From assembly GCA_002480735.1 (NCBI GenBank), contig DLCS01000080.1, positions 1 through 18,381 of the forward strand: a stretch of 18,381 bases of DNA, written 5' to 3'. A model generated the notes under the pieces. That model was not told the origin of the DNA, made no database searches, and saw only the letters and a program-made list of their open reading frames with translations. Both the position numbers and the translations under genes were made by a program. Below, one piece after another: positions 1-9,957 of this stretch (position 1 is the first letter of the stretch; every line of letters starts with the position of its first letter). Source of the stretch: Bacillaceae bacterium UBA7792 (GTDB lineage: Bacteria > Bacillota > Bacilli > Bacillales > Cytobacillaceae).

Positions 1-467
<467 letters not shown>

Positions 468-483
468 ATAGGAGGATAATGAC

Positions 484-2898
484 ATGTTCGTTTCATATAA
501 ATGGCTCCAGGAATATGTGGATCTTTCAGGGATCACTCCTGCCGAGCTTGCCGATAAAATTACAAAAAGCGGGATTGAGGTTGAAGGGGTAGAAACCTTA
601 AACGAAGGATTAAAAGGGGTTGTCATCGGGCATGTGCTAGAAAGAGAGCAGCATCCGAATGCAGACAAGCTGAACAAATGTCTCGTTGACATTGGGGAAG
701 AAAACCCTGTTCAAATCATTTGTGGCGCTCCGAATGTTGATAAAGGACAAAAGGTCGCAGTGGCTACGGTCGGTGCCGTACTCCCTGGAAATTTCAAAAT
801 TAAAAAAGCAAAGCTTCGCGGCGAGGAATCGAACGGCATGATTTGTTCCCTGCAGGAATTGGGAATTGAAGCGAAGCTTGTCGCAAAAGAATTCTCGGAA
901 GGAATCTTTGTCTTTCCAAATGATGTAACTGTTGGCGAGGACGCTCTTGAAAAACTAAACCGTGATGACCACATTCTTGAGCTTGGTCTAACGGCGAACC
1001 GCTCGGACTGTATGAGCATGCTTGGGGTTGCCTATGAGGTGGCGGCGATTCTAGACCGAGAAGTAAAGCTGCCTCATCCGCAGGTGAGCACTACCGCTGA
1101 AAAAGCAACAGATTATATTAAAGTAACCGTCGAAGCAAAGGAAGATAATCCTCTTTATGTGGCAAAGGTCATCAAAAATGTCAAAATTGCTCCATCTCCA
1201 TTATGGATGCAAGGCAGATTAATGGCTGCAGGGATTCGCCCACATAACAATGTTGTCGATATTACGAACTACATTCTGCTTGAGTATGGTCAGCCGCTGC
1301 ATGCTTTTGACTATGACGCCCTTGGTTCAAAGGAAATTCTCGTTCGCCGTGCCAAAAATGGCGAGAAAATTGTCACCCTTGATGACGCCGAAAGAACATT
1401 GACGGAGGAGCATCTTGTCATCACCAACGGTAGCGAGCCAGTCGCACTTGCCGGCGTGATGGGTGGTGCTAATTCTGAGGTTCAAGCTGACACAACAACA
1501 GTCTTGCTGGAATCCGCTTATTTCAAAGGAGCAACAGTTAGGACTGCTTCAAAGGATATGGGCTTACGAAGTGAAGCAAGTGCACGCTTTGAAAAGGGTG
1601 TCGATCCGAATCGAGTCCGTGCTGCAGCGGAAAGAGCAGCAGAGCTTCTTGCCTTATATGCTGGCGGCGAGGTGTTAGAAGGAGCAGCTGAAGCAGATAC
1701 GCTACAAGTCGAGCCTGCTGTTATTTCCATTACCCTTGAAAAAATCAATGGGGTCATTGGAACAGCAATCACTAAGGATGAAGTGGAGAATATTTTCTCT
1801 CGCCTGCAATTTGATACGACGACAGACAATGAAACATTCACAGTCACTGTTCCAACACGTCGTGGTGACATTACCATTGAAGAGGATTTGATTGAGGAAG
1901 TAGCACGTCTTTACGGCTATGATCGAATTCCAACGACATTACCGATTGGTTCTTCAAAGCCTGGGTATTTAACGGATTATCAGAAAAAACGCCGGATCGT
2001 CCGCACCTTTTTAGAAGGAGCAGGACTGTATCAAGCGATTACGTATTCTCTAACAAATCCAACGAAAGCCACCCAATTTGCTCTTGAAACTCGGGAGCCA
2101 ATTGAGCTATCGATGCCGATGAGCGAAGAGCATAGCCAACTCCGCTTAAGCATTCTTCCGCAGCTCTTAGATGTACTAAAATATAATCTGGCCCGTCAAA
2201 ATGATCGTGTCGCTGTCTATGAAATGGGTGCGGTCTTCTTGGCCAATGGGTCGGAGGAGCTGCCACAGGAACGTGAGCATTTGGCAGGGGCAATCACAGG
2301 CTTATGGCATGAGCATGGTTGGCAGGGTGAAAAGAAGGCTGTTGATTTCTTTGTTCTAAAAGGAATTCTTGAAGGATTATTTGCCAAGCTTGGATTAGAA
2401 AATAGGGTGGAATACCGTCAAGCAACAATTGAGGGGATGCATCCAGGGCGAACGGCAGAAATCTTCCTGTCAGATAAGAAAATTGGTTTCATCGGTCAAG
2501 TTCATCCAACCATTCAAAAAGAGATGGATCTTAAGGAAACCTATGTATTTGAGCTTTCTTTAGAGACTCTATTGTCTGATGCTGTGGCTCCACTACAATA
2601 TGAAGCGATCCCACGCTTCCCTTCGATCACAAGAGACATTGCATTAGTTGTGGATCAGGCAACTGTCGCTGGTGAACTTGAAAACATTATCGTCGAAGCT
2701 GGCGGGAAGCTACTCAAGGATGTTCACATCTTCGATTTATACGAAGGAGAACGCATGGAACCTGGAAAGAAATCCATCGCGTATTCATTGAAATATTTTG
2801 ATCCTGAAAAAACGCTAACAGATGAAGAAGTGACAAAGGTTCACGAAAAAGTGTTGGCTGCTTTAGCTGAAAAAGCAGGAGCCGTTTTGAGAGGATAA
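484..2898 (+). CDS. pheT: Phenylalanine--tRNA ligase beta subunit
   Basis: Beta subunit (804 residues, the usual length in Bacillus) of phenylalanyl-tRNA synthetase. It supports tRNA-Phe binding and editing of mischarged Tyr-tRNA-Phe and pairs with PheS. Domains in order: an N-terminal OB-fold tRNA-binding domain (about residues 40-150, with HPNADKL and CGAPNV); the B3/4 editing domain (about 210-400, with [12 protein letters not shown] and [15 protein letters not shown]); the B5 domain (about 405-480, ending VPTRRGDI); the catalytic-like core; and a C-terminal FDX-ACB anticodon-binding domain (about 705-804, with [12 protein letters not shown]). The ATG at 484 has GGAGGA at 471-476, eight bases upstream in the gap after pheS. 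A strong terminator follows, so pheST ends here. Confidence 0.98.
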   Translation: MFVSYKWLQEYVDLSGITPAELADKITKSGIEVEGVETLNEGLKGVVIGHVLEREQHPNADKLNKCLVDIGEENPVQIICGAPNVDKGQKVAVATVGAVLPGNFKIKKAKLRGEESNGMICSLQELGIEAKLVAKEFSEGIFVFPNDVTVGEDALEKLNRDDHILELGLTANRSDCMSMLGVAYEVAAILDREVKLPHPQVSTTAEKATDYIKVTVEAKEDNPLYVAKVIKNVKIAPSPLWMQGRLMAAGIRPHNNVVDITNYILLEYGQPLHAFDYDALGSKEILVRRAKNGEKIVTLDDAERTLTEEHLVITNGSEPVALAGVMGGANSEVQADTTTVLLESAYFKGATVRTASKDMGLRSEASARFEKGVDPNRVRAAAERAAELLALYAGGEVLEGAAEADTLQVEPAVISITLEKINGVIGTAITKDEVENIFSRLQFDTTTDNETFTVTVPTRRGDITIEEDLIEEVARLYGYDRIPTTLPIGSSKPGYLTDYQKKRRIVRTFLEGAGLYQAITYSLTNPTKATQFALETREPIELSMPMSEEHSQLRLSILPQLLDVLKYNLARQNDRVAVYEMGAVFLANGSEELPQEREHLAGAITGLWHEHGWQGEKKAVDFFVLKGILEGLFAKLGLENRVEYRQATIEGMHPGRTAEIFLSDKKIGFIGQVHPTIQKEMDLKETYVFELSLETLLSDAVAPLQYEAIPRFPSITRDIALVVDQATVAGELENIIVEAGGKLLKDVHIFDLYEGERMEPGKKSIAYSLKYFDPEKTLTDEEVTKVHEKVLAALAEKAGAVLRG

Positions 2899-2905
2899 AA
2901 AATTA

Positions 2906-2943
2906 GGGGACTCGGGCAGATGCGAGTCCCCATTTCATTTTTT
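2906..2943 (+). terminator. Bidirectional intrinsic terminator after pheT
   Basis: A perfect 9-bp stem GGGGACTCG/CGAGTCCCC (2906-2914 with 2923-2931) with an 8-base loop is followed on the plus strand by ATTTCATTTTTT. On the minus strand the same stem is followed by TAATTTTTTATC. It can therefore stop pheST transcripts and also rnhC transcripts arriving from the right. Confidence 0.9.
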
Positions 2944-2963
2944 GGCTGTGTTTATGTTAATTT

Positions 2964-3038
2964 TAGCCTTATACGTACGCGTGAACTGGTTTTATTCGGT
3001 ACGAGTAACGTAGAGAATGCGTACGTATAAGGCGGTAT
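2964..3038 (+). repeat. Dispersed intergenic hairpin repeat, copy A
   Basis: First of three related 75-76 bp elements in the window. Outer arms GCCTTATACGTACGC (2966-2980) and GCGTACGTATAAGGC (3019-3033) form a perfect 15-bp stem. An inner hairpin TTATTCG-GTA-CGAGTAA (2992-3008) has one T-G wobble. The conserved middle reads CGTGAACtGGTTTTATTCGG, and the element is flanked by TAG on the left and GGTAT on the right. It lies between the pheT terminator and the end of the convergent rnhC. I cannot name the repeat family. Confidence 0.85.
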
Positions 3039-3049
3039 TAGAACAAAGC

Positions 3050-3976
3050 TTATTTTTTTATCATTCTTCGAGCTTTCTCAGTATTGGCAAAATGATACTT
3101 AACAAAATGCGGCAGGACTGCTTCTCCTTTTTCCAAAATTAGCCTCGCCGCCGCTTTATCGACTGCAGGCCCTGCTCCTTTTGGCAGCGTGAACCCTGCC
3201 CTTGCAGATAGATGTTCAAAATGCCGGACAAAGGCATAGCGGGCAATGATGGAAGCAGCAGCAACTGCCAGATGAATCCCTTCCGCTTTTGTGCTAAAGT
3301 AGACATTCTCCCGATGAACGATGGATTGCCCCCTTAGATGCTGGTAATATACATTCTCTTTGGCAAACTCATCAATCAGGACAGCCTCGGGTTTTTCTGG
3401 AGCAATCTTTTCTAGCACATGCCCGATGGCTTGATTATGTAACAGTGCCTTCATTTTTCCCTGGGACATGCCCCTTTGCTGGAGCTGATTATATTTTTCA
3501 TTGTGCAAGGTTAGTAAACTGTGAGGTACGATATCCTTGATTTGTTTAGCGATTTCAATAATTTTATCATCCTTTAAATTTTTGGAATCCTTGACTCCGA
3601 GCTCTTTCAAAAGGGGGAGCTGCTCCCTTTTTACATAAGCGGCAACAACGGTGATCGGACCAAAGTAGTCGCCCGTACCAACCTCATCTGAGCCTACTAC
3701 AGACAAACTGCCAAAATTTGCAGGTAGATGTGTAGAGTTTTTAGGAGTGGGCAATGATGAAGATTTTTCAACAGGGCTTCCCCACTGCCCTGCTTCCTTT
3801 TCACTGTCAGCACCTTGAAAAAGGACTTTTCCAGATTTGTAGGCTGTGATCGTACAACCCTTGGTTTTTGCACAAAACACACTGCCTTGTGGGACTTTAT
3901 CCGTTAGATTAGAGGTATAGTGTTTTTTCATAGATTCGATTTCATTCATACTGAGCTTCAATACGATTGGGCCCAT
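3050..3976 (-). CDS. rnhC: Ribonuclease HIII
   Basis: Type 2 RNase H (308 residues from the chosen start; the B. subtilis protein is 313) that cleaves the RNA strand of RNA/DNA hybrids, in R-loops and around replication primers, in the cytoplasm. The N-terminal part (about residues 1-90) is the TBP-like substrate-binding domain typical of HIII (KVPQGSVFCAKTKGCTITAY). The catalytic domain begins with GSDEVGTGDYFGP (metal-binding Asp97 and Glu98) and continues with VLIDEF (Asp202) and LAVAAASIIAR. The ATG at 3976 was chosen because GGAG (3986-3989) sits nine bases upstream and MGPIVLKLS matches the family N terminus. The frame stays open to 4066, but those 30 extra residues resemble nothing in the family. 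It is transcribed alone, divergent from zapA and convergent with pheT. Confidence 0.95.
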   Translation of the reverse strand: MGPIVLKLSMNEIESMKKHYTSNLTDKVPQGSVFCAKTKGCTITAYKSGKVLFQGADSEKEAGQWGSPVEKSSSLPTPKNSTHLPANFGSLSVVGSDEVGTGDYFGPITVVAAYVKREQLPLLKELGVKDSKNLKDDKIIEIAKQIKDIVPHSLLTLHNEKYNQLQQRGMSQGKMKALLHNQAIGHVLEKIAPEKPEAVLIDEFAKENVYYQHLRGQSIVHRENVYFSTKAEGIHLAVAAASIIARYAFVRHFEHLSARAGFTLPKGAGPAVDKAAARLILEKGEAVLPHFVKYHFANTEKARRMIKK

Positions 3977-4044
3977 ACGATTCAACTCCGTTCGATTAAA
4001 AATTCGCGATTCTTTTAGTATGCCCTGTTTAGACATACTTAGAC

Positions 4045-4074
4045 TTTTCACTATTAATAGGTTCATGTTATCAT
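4045..4074 (+). promoter_or_regulatory. Possible sigma-A promoter of zapA-cvpA
   Basis: TTTTCA (4045-4050, four of six) is 18 bases from TATCAT (4069-4074, five of six), giving a start near 4081. That start would leave a normal leader for a TTG start at 4110 but almost none for an ATG at 4095. The -35 is weak, so the call is tentative. Confidence 0.35.
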
Positions 4075-4109
4075 AGTGATTAGGATTCTACGAAATGGGG
4101 GCAATAGGC

Positions 4110-4370
4110 TTGTCAGATGCACAAAAAACACGCACAACTGTTGACATATATGGACAGCAATATATTATAGTGGGAACGGAAAGTTCAAGTCACGTACGAC
4201 TTGTCGCTTCAATGGTTGATGAGAAAATGCGTGAAATCAGCTCCAAGAATCCTTCACTCGACACGAGCAAGCTGGCGGTCTTAACAGCGGTGAATGCTGT
4301 GAATGATTATCTCAAGCTTAAGGATCAGCTTGAGAAGCTCGAAGGTGAATTAAAAAGAGTAAAGGACTGA
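4110..4370 (+). CDS. zapA: Cell division protein ZapA
   Basis: Small cytoplasmic protein (86 residues from the chosen start; about 85 in B. subtilis) that binds FtsZ and promotes bundling of protofilaments in the Z ring. The N-terminal domain is typical of the family ([18 protein letters not shown], then [12 protein letters not shown]). The C terminus is a helical coiled coil (about residues 50-86, [21 protein letters not shown]). The TTG at 4110 is preferred: GGGGG (4097-4101) lies eight bases upstream and the product then begins [13 protein letters not shown], like its homologues. The alternative ATG at 4095, with AGGA at 4082-4085, would add five residues and cannot be excluded. cvpA follows after seven bases. 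Confidence 0.93.
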   Translation: MSDAQKTRTTVDIYGQQYIIVGTESSSHVRLVASMVDEKMREISSKNPSLDTSKLAVLTAVNAVNDYLKLKDQLEKLEGELKRVKD

Positions 4371-4377
4371 ATCAGTC

Positions 4378-4920
4378 ATGCTGAGTCTCGCAATATTTAT
4401 AGTATTGATTTTTGGTTTTTTAATAGGTTTGAAAAGAGGTTTTATCCTCCAGCTTATCCACATTACCGGGTTCATTATCGCATTTATTGTTGCTTATATC
4501 TATTATGGTGACTTGGCCCCTAAGCTTACCTTGTGGATTCCTTATCCGAACTTTAGTACAGATTCTACCTTTCAATTATTGTTGGATAATGGTCATTTAG
4601 AAGCAGCCTATTATAACGCGATCTCGTTTGTGGGGATCTTTTTGGCTGTGAAAATTGCTATGCAAATCATTGGCAATATGCTTGATTTTGTAGCCAACCT
4701 TCCGATCCTAAAGACACTAAATGTTTGGGCCGGTGGAATTTTAGGCTTTTTGGAAGTGTATCTTGTTATATTTATCCTTCTCTACATAGCAGCGCTTTTA
4801 CCAGTGGATGCCGTTCAAGATGCGCTAGGTGATTCCTTCTTAGCAAAAATGATCGTTGAGCATACTCCCTATTTTTCTAGTCAAATTAAGGAGCTTTGGA
4901 TAGAGCATATCGCTTCGTGA
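4378..4920 (+). CDS. cvpA: CvpA family membrane protein
   Basis: Integral membrane protein (180 residues) of the CvpA family, named for a role in colicin V production in Escherichia coli. Its molecular function in Bacillus is not established. Four hydrophobic segments are visible, at about residues 2-21, 25-44, 78-100 and 117-142. The first carries the family pattern of a hydrophobic run followed by GLKRGF. The ATG at 4378 is seven bases after the zapA stop, with AAAGGA (4361-4366) inside the end of zapA as ribosome binding site, so the two genes form an operon. The stop codon overlaps the first base of a terminator. Confidence 0.9.
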   Translation: MLSLAIFIVLIFGFLIGLKRGFILQLIHITGFIIAFIVAYIYYGDLAPKLTLWIPYPNFSTDSTFQLLLDNGHLEAAYYNAISFVGIFLAVKIAMQIIGNMLDFVANLPILKTLNVWAGGILGFLEVYLVIFILLYIAALLPVDAVQDALGDSFLAKMIVEHTPYFSSQIKELWIEHIAS

Positions 4921-4949
4921 ACTTCTCTATTTAGGGAAGTTGTTTTTTT
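4920..4949 (+). terminator. Intrinsic terminator after cvpA
   Basis: Stem AACTTCTC/GGGAAGTT (4920-4927 with 4934-4941, eight pairs with one wobble) and loop TATTTA, followed by a run of seven T (4943-4949). It closes the zapA-cvpA unit. Confidence 0.88.
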
Positions 4950-4981
4950 GTGAAGACTTTGTTCATGCTCAGTGCTGATAT

Positions 4982-5057
4982 TAGCCATATGTGCATGGCG
5001 TGAACGGGTTTTGTTCGGTACGAACAACGTAGTGAACCCATGCACATATGGCAGTAT
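4982..5057 (+). repeat. Dispersed intergenic hairpin repeat, copy B
   Basis: Second copy of the 75-76 bp element. Outer arms GCCATATGTGCATGG (4984-4998) and CCATGCACATATGGC (5038-5052) form a perfect 15-bp stem whose sequence differs from copies A and C. The inner hairpin TTGTTCG-GTA-CGAACAA (5011-5027) is a perfect 7-bp stem, with compensating changes relative to copy C. The core CGTGAACGGGTTTT and the right-hand AGTGAAC are conserved. It lies in the 269-base gap between the cvpA terminator and polX. The rest of that gap (about 5058-5176) shows no clear promoter; a loose CTGTA/TACAG dyad at 5112-5128 is the only other symmetry. Confidence 0.87.
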
Positions 5058-5189
5058 CAAGATCAACTTAGAAATTTAACTGCGTCTTTGTAAAAAATAA
5101 AACCTTTTCCCCTGTAGTACGTATACAGAATAAGGTAACAATAATTTTAACGGACAGAGGATTGTTTGAAAAGGTGGGAGGTGATGGAG

Positions 5190-6905
5190 TTGGCGACCAA
5201 TAAAAAGGAAGTTGTTCGTTTGCTAGAATCGATTGCAATCTATATGGAGCTTAAAGGTGAAAATCCTTTTAAAATCTCGGCCTTCCGTAAAGCAGCGAAT
5301 TCTTTAGAAATGGATGAGCGCACATTGGAAGAGATAGAGAATTTCACAACCCTTCAAGGTGTTGGAAAAGGAACCGCTTCGGTGATCGAGGAATATATCC
5401 AAACAGGAGCATCCTCCGTGCTCGAGGAGCTCCAGAAGGAAGTGCCAAAGGGACTCATTCTTCTCCTGCAATTACCAGGACTTGGCGGGAAAAAGATTGC
5501 GAAGCTGCACAAAGAGCTGCAAATAGAAAATGTTGAGGATCTAAAGCAGGCTTGTCTTGACGGGCAAGTGAGGGAGTTAGCAGGGTTTGGGAAGAAGACG
5601 GAAGAAAAGATCCTTGCGGCGATAGATAGTGTCCGCAATAAACCCGATCGTCTTCCCCTCGCATACATGCTTCCTATTGCCATGCAGATCGAAGAGATTT
5701 TAGGTAAAATGACAGCTGTTGAAAGATTTTCAAGAGCAGGAAGTTTGCGCAGGGTGAAGGAAACGGTAAAGGATCTTGACTTTATTATTGCCACAAAAGA
5801 GCCAACCATCGTGAGAGAGCAACTGGTTCAGATTGAGGGAATTAAGGAGACGGTTGCCGCTGGGGATACGAAGGTCTCGGTCATTCTTGAATACTCTCAT
5901 GATGTCTCGGTCGATTTTCGCCTTGTGAGACCCGAGGAATTTGCGACCACCCTTCATCACTTTACGGGCTCGAAGGAACATAATGTCCGCATGCGTCAGC
6001 TTGCTAAGGAACGTGGTGAGAAGATTAGCGAGTACGGAGTTGAAATAGTGGAGACGGGAAAAGTGCTGACCTTTGATACAGAGAAGGACTTTTACGCCTA
6101 TTTTGGCCTGTCCTTCATTCCACCAGAAATGCGAGAGGATGGCAGTGAGGTCGAGAAATACTCCCCAGAGCTTGAGATCATCTCGATGGAGCATATGAAA
6201 GGGGACTTACATATGCATACGACCTGGAGTGATGGTGCCCATTCGATTGAAGAGATGGTGGAAGCCTGCAGAAGATTAGGCTATCAATACATGGCGATCA
6301 CGGATCACTCCAAGTTTCTAAAGGTAGCGAACGGATTAACTGAGGAGCGACTTCTGAAACAAAGAGAAGAAATAAAGAGTCTGAATGAAAAATATGAGGA
6401 CATCACGATTTTATCTGGGGTCGAAATGGACATCCTTCCCGATGGAACATTAGACTATGATGATGAGCTCTTAGCGGGGATGGACATTGTAATCGCCTCC
6501 ATTCATTCTGGATTTTCACAGCCAAAGGAAAAAATAATGGAACGGCTGTCCAATGCAATGAAGAATCATCATGTGGATATTATCGCAAATCCAACCGGCA
6601 GGAAAATTGGGATAAGAGAGGGCTATGCTGTAGATATTGACCTCTTGATTGAATTAGCCAAAGAGACACTCACGGCGCTAGAGCTAAATGCTAATCCGAA
6701 CAGACTTGACCTTAATGCAGAATATGTACGCAAGGCGCAGGACGCTGGGGTGAAAATTGTGATCAATACAGATGCCCATAAAGTTGATACGCTGACCCAG
6801 ATGCAATTGGGCGTTTCTACAGCTAAAAAAGGTTGGATTCAACGAGAAAATGTAATCAATGCCTGGAGTCTAGAAGAACTCCAACAGTTTTTACAAAAAA
6901 GATGA
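5190..6905 (+). CDS. polX: DNA polymerase/3'-5' exonuclease PolX
   Basis: Family X DNA polymerase with a C-terminal PHP nuclease domain (571 residues; 570 in B. subtilis), involved in gap filling in base excision repair. Order: helix-hairpin-helix and 8-kDa region (about 1-150, GVGKGTASVIEEYI and LPGLGGKKIAKL); polymerase palm with metal-binding Asp195 and Asp197 (KDLDFI) and Asp242 (VDFR); PHP domain from about 335 with HMH (His341, His343), TDH (His373), Glu412, His439 and TDAH (Asp528, His530). The His expected in the IAHPTGR motif is Asn467 (IANPTGR). Start: GGAGG at 5177-5181 is eight bases before the TTG at 5190 but only two before the ATG at 5184; the TTG start gives MATNKKEVVRLLE, matching the family. 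A possible weak terminator follows. Confidence 0.95.
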   Translation: MATNKKEVVRLLESIAIYMELKGENPFKISAFRKAANSLEMDERTLEEIENFTTLQGVGKGTASVIEEYIQTGASSVLEELQKEVPKGLILLLQLPGLGGKKIAKLHKELQIENVEDLKQACLDGQVRELAGFGKKTEEKILAAIDSVRNKPDRLPLAYMLPIAMQIEEILGKMTAVERFSRAGSLRRVKETVKDLDFIIATKEPTIVREQLVQIEGIKETVAAGDTKVSVILEYSHDVSVDFRLVRPEEFATTLHHFTGSKEHNVRMRQLAKERGEKISEYGVEIVETGKVLTFDTEKDFYAYFGLSFIPPEMREDGSEVEKYSPELEIISMEHMKGDLHMHTTWSDGAHSIEEMVEACRRLGYQYMAITDHSKFLKVANGLTEERLLKQREEIKSLNEKYEDITILSGVEMDILPDGTLDYDDELLAGMDIVIASIHSGFSQPKEKIMERLSNAMKNHHVDIIANPTGRKIGIREGYAVDIDLLIELAKETLTALELNANPNRLDLNAEYVRKAQDAGVKIVINTDAHKVDTLTQMQLGVSTAKKGWIQRENVINAWSLEELQQFLQKR

Positions 6906-6991
6906 AAGAGATAAAGAATTTTTCTGCAAAGGCTCTTTTTGTATAAAACATAAAAAAGCCTAAGGAATAGAGATAAGGAGGACTTCTCTCC

Positions 6992-9349
6992 ATGCAGCAG
7001 CGAGTTTTAAAGATATTAGAATTTCATAAAGTGAAAGAACAGGTGCTTGAGCACGCTTTATCGACGCTCGGAGCACAGTTGGTTCGTGAGCTTATCCCTT
7101 CAACTAACTTAGAAGAAGTGATAAGAATGCAAGAAGAAACAGATGAAGCAACAAGCGTGATTCGAATCAAGGGAAATGTCCCTCTTGGTGGGATTTTTGA
7201 TATAAAGCCACATATTAAGCGTGCGGATATTGGCGGGATGCTAAGTCCCCATGAACTGATGCAGGTGTCAAGCACGATCCATGCTAGTCGCATTATTCGC
7301 AGGTTTGTGGAGGATTTGATCGAAGAAGAACTACAGTACCCTCATCTATCTGAGCTCACCAGTCAAATTGTCGTATTATCGGAACTAGAGGAAGCCATCC
7401 GAATGGCGATCGATGAAAATGGTGCGGTCCTTGATAGTGCAAGTGACCTACTGCGCACATTACGCAACCAGCTTAGAACAAAGGAATCGAAAGTAAGGGA
7501 AAGACTTGAAAACATGATTCGGTCTTCCAATGCCCAAAAGATGCTCTCAGATGCGATCGTCACGATCCGCAATGATCGCTTTGTAATCCCAGTCAAACAG
7601 GAGTATCGGGGCCATTATGGCGGAATTATTCATGACCAAAGCTCCTCGGGTCAAACATTATTCATTGAGCCGCAATCTATTGTTGAGCTCAACAATGAGC
7701 TTCAGTCAATCCGAGTGAAGGAACAGCAGGAAATTGAGCGAATTTTGATGGAATTATCCGCACGAGTCGCAGAAAATAGCAGTGAGCTTTCCATCATTGT
7801 TGATGTCCTTGCGAAGATTGATTTCGTGTTTGCCAAAGCTCGTTATGGACAGAAAATCAAAGCGTCCAAGCCAAAGATGAATAATGAAGGAAGAATATCT
7901 TTATTTAAAGCAAGACATCCCTTAATTCCGATCGATGAAGTAGTCGCAAACGATATTTTCCTAGGTAAGGATTTTTCCACGATTGTCATAACTGGTCCAA
8001 ATACAGGTGGAAAAACGGTTACGCTGAAAACCGTTGGTCTATGTACATTGATGGCACAGGCAGGCCTGCAAATTCCTGCTCTGGATGGCTCTGAGATGGC
8101 CGTCTTTTCCTCTGTATTTGCTGATATTGGGGACGAGCAATCGATTGAGCAGAGCTTAAGTACATTTTCCTCCCATATGGTCAATATCGTGGATATTTTG
8201 AACGAGGTTGATTTCGAAAGCTTGGTTCTTTTTGATGAGTTGGGGGCAGGAACCGATCCACAGGAGGGGGCAGCTCTCGCCATTTCTATCCTAGATGAAG
8301 TATACAAACGAGGAGCAAGAGTGATCGCAACGACTCATTATCCAGAATTAAAGGCTTACGGCTATAACCGAGAAGGTGTTGTCAATGCTAGTGTAGAATT
8401 TGATGTAGAAACATTAAGTCCTACCTATAAGCTCTTAATTGGAATTCCCGGTCGAAGCAATGCCTTCGAAATTTCCAAGCGCCTCGGTTTAAATGAAAAA
8501 GTTATCTCTGCAGCTAAATCCCATGTGAGTGCAGATACGAACCAAGTGGAAGGGATGATTGCCGCCCTTGAAGAAAACAGATTGCAGGCGGAAAAAGAGC
8601 TGGAGGAAGCCCACGACTTACTAAAGAATGCAGAAAAGCTGCATCGGGATCTACAGAAGCAAATGGCAGAGTATTATGCTAAGAAGGATGAGCTTGTCGA
8701 AAAAGCAAAGGAAAAGGCAAAGCAAATTCTTATAAAGGCACAGTCAGAGGCGGAAGAGGTCATTCAGCAATTAAGAAGAATGCAGCTGGAAAAACAAGCG
8801 GAGATTAAGGAACATGAATTAATCGAGGCTAGGAAGCGTCTTGAGGAGGCGGTGCCTAAGACAAAGAAGAGCTCGAAAGCACTTAATCAAAGGGAGCAGA
8901 AGCATACCTTTAAGCCGGGGGATGAGGTTAAGGTATTAAGCTTCGATCAAAAGGGGCAGCTACTGGAGCGAGTTTCCGATCATGAGTGGCAAGTCCAAAT
9001 TGGGATATTAAAAATGAAGGTGAATGAACAGGATTTACAGTTTATTAAGAGTGAAAAGGTCGTAGAAGCAAGACCGCTAGCAACGGTTAGAGGAAAGGAT
9101 TTTCATGTAAGTCTAGAGCTTGACCTGAGGGGAGAGCGCTTTGAGGATGCTCTTATCCGGGTGGAGAAATACATTGATGATGCCCTGCTAGCTGGCTACC
9201 CGAGGGTTTCCATTATTCACGGAAAAGGAACCGGCGCCTTACGACAAGGAGTACAAGAGTATTTACGAAATCATCGCTCCGTTAAAAGAATTCGTTTTGG
9301 TGATGCAGGAGAAGGGGGAACCGGCGTCACAATCGTAGAATTTAAGTAA
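6992..9349 (+). CDS. mutS2: MutS2 ATPase with Smr endonuclease domain
   Basis: MutS paralogue (785 residues, the same length as in B. subtilis) that lacks the mismatch-recognition domain. Family members have been linked to suppression of recombination and, in B. subtilis, to sensing and splitting collided ribosomes. Seen: N-terminal core and clamp regions; ATPase with Walker A GPNTGGKT (335-342) and Walker [14 protein letters not shown] (Asp415, Glu416); a long charged coiled coil (about 515-635); a KOW-like segment (about 640-690); and a C-terminal Smr domain with LDLRG (710-714) and HGKGTG (743-748). GGAGG (6977-6981) lies ten bases before the ATG. It is 86 bases after polX with no strong terminator between them, so co-transcription with polX is likely. 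Confidence 0.96.
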   Translation: MQQRVLKILEFHKVKEQVLEHALSTLGAQLVRELIPSTNLEEVIRMQEETDEATSVIRIKGNVPLGGIFDIKPHIKRADIGGMLSPHELMQVSSTIHASRIIRRFVEDLIEEELQYPHLSELTSQIVVLSELEEAIRMAIDENGAVLDSASDLLRTLRNQLRTKESKVRERLENMIRSSNAQKMLSDAIVTIRNDRFVIPVKQEYRGHYGGIIHDQSSSGQTLFIEPQSIVELNNELQSIRVKEQQEIERILMELSARVAENSSELSIIVDVLAKIDFVFAKARYGQKIKASKPKMNNEGRISLFKARHPLIPIDEVVANDIFLGKDFSTIVITGPNTGGKTVTLKTVGLCTLMAQAGLQIPALDGSEMAVFSSVFADIGDEQSIEQSLSTFSSHMVNIVDILNEVDFESLVLFDELGAGTDPQEGAALAISILDEVYKRGARVIATTHYPELKAYGYNREGVVNASVEFDVETLSPTYKLLIGIPGRSNAFEISKRLGLNEKVISAAKSHVSADTNQVEGMIAALEENRLQAEKELEEAHDLLKNAEKLHRDLQKQMAEYYAKKDELVEKAKEKAKQILIKAQSEAEEVIQQLRRMQLEKQAEIKEHELIEARKRLEEAVPKTKKSSKALNQREQKHTFKPGDEVKVLSFDQKGQLLERVSDHEWQVQIGILKMKVNEQDLQFIKSEKVVEARPLATVRGKDFHVSLELDLRGERFEDALIRVEKYIDDALLAGYPRVSIIHGKGTGALRQGVQEYLRNHRSVKRIRFGDAGEGGTGVTIVEFK

Positions 9350-9421
9350 GTTGTATTGTTTTTTTCAGAAGCAACCATCTTTAAGAAAAGTGCGATAAGT
9401 AAAGGCTAGGGAGAGTTTAGA

Positions 9422-9829
9422 ATGAATCAATTCTGGGAGAATGATTATGTACAAACAGCTGCTTATTTTAGTATTGTAATCCTTTGCATGGTTTTGTTCT
9501 TGGCTGTTTTTGAACTGGTGACAAAATATCGAAATTGGGATGAAATCAAAAATGGAAATCTGGCAGTAGCTATGGCAACCGGTGGAAAAATCTTTGGAAT
9601 CGCCAATGTTTTTCGCCATTCTATTTCTCAGCACGACACACTTTTTACGATGATCGGCTGGGGCGTCTATGGCTTCTTTTTATTATTGCTTGGGTACTTT
9701 ATTTTTGAATTTTTCACTCCTAAGTTTAAAATAGATGAAGAGATTGGGAATGATAACCGAGCAGTTGGATTCATTTCGATGACGATCTCGATTGCATTAT
9801 CCTATGTGATAGGGGCAAATATCTCATAA
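9422..9829 (+). CDS. yshE: DUF350 (UPF0719) membrane protein
   Basis: Integral membrane protein of 135 residues and unknown biochemical function, in the position held by yshE in B. subtilis. Four hydrophobic segments are visible (about 12-33, 45-68, 75-99 and 112-134). The second is poor in charge and rich in small residues (NLAVAMATGGKIFGIANV), the pattern characteristic of DUF350, and a conserved acidic/polar linker (KFKIDEEIGNDNRAVGF) precedes the last. AGGGAG (9408-9413) lies eight bases upstream of the ATG. It sits 72 bases after mutS2 with no terminator between. The family assignment is firm; no role can be inferred from the neighbourhood. Confidence 0.9.
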   Translation: MNQFWENDYVQTAAYFSIVILCMVLFLAVFELVTKYRNWDEIKNGNLAVAMATGGKIFGIANVFRHSISQHDTLFTMIGWGVYGFFLLLLGYFIFEFFTPKFKIDEEIGNDNRAVGFISMTISIALSYVIGANIS

Positions 9830-9843
9830 GGAGCGAGCATGAG

Positions 9844-9924
9844 TTGGAGAAACTGGCAAAAATTTTAATAGCACTCTGCGCCGGCTTTGTTATAGTTGGC
9901 ATCATTTATTTGTTCTTTAAATAG
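9844..9924 (+). CDS. Possible 26-residue single-pass membrane peptide
   Basis: A short reading frame starting with TTG and encoding MEKLAKILIALCAGFVIVG followed by IIYLFFK. It has a short charged N terminus with two lysines, a hydrophobic stretch of about 19 residues (7-25) and a terminal Lys, which is the profile of a small inner-membrane protein. AAGGAG (9828-9833) lies ten bases upstream and overlaps the TAA stop of the DUF350 gene, suggesting translational coupling. An intrinsic terminator begins ten bases after its stop, so the frame is the last element of the polX-mutS2-yshE transcript. A competing ATG at 9839 in another frame yields only nine codons. I know no named family for it; the call rests on ribosome binding site, position and composition. 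Confidence 0.5.
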   Translation: MEKLAKILIALCAGFVIVGIIYLFFK

Positions 9925-9933
9925 GATGTTCTG

Positions 9934-9957
9934 AAACCGTCATGTTGGCGGTTTTTT
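9934..9957 (+). terminator. Intrinsic terminator ending the polX-mutS2-yshE unit
   Basis: Stem AAACCGTC/GGCGGTTT (9934-9941 with 9947-9954, eight pairs with one wobble) and loop ATGTT, running into six T (9952-9957). Confidence 0.88.

Noticed and set aside
5021..5034. CGAACAACGTAGTG before polX looks a little like a Bacillus LexA (SOS) box.
   Set aside because: It is part of the conserved repeat core, found equally away from repair genes, and it fits the LexA consensus poorly in its second half.
5112..5128. CTGTA-GTACGTA-TACAG dyad upstream of polX as an operator.
   Set aside because: The arms are only five bases, no promoter can be placed confidently next to it, and no known site matches.
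6902..6957. A possible terminator after polX (AAAGAG...CTCTTTTTG; AGGC...GCCT).
   Set aside because: The stems are short or interrupted and the second has no T-run after it, so I do not call a terminator between polX and mutS2.
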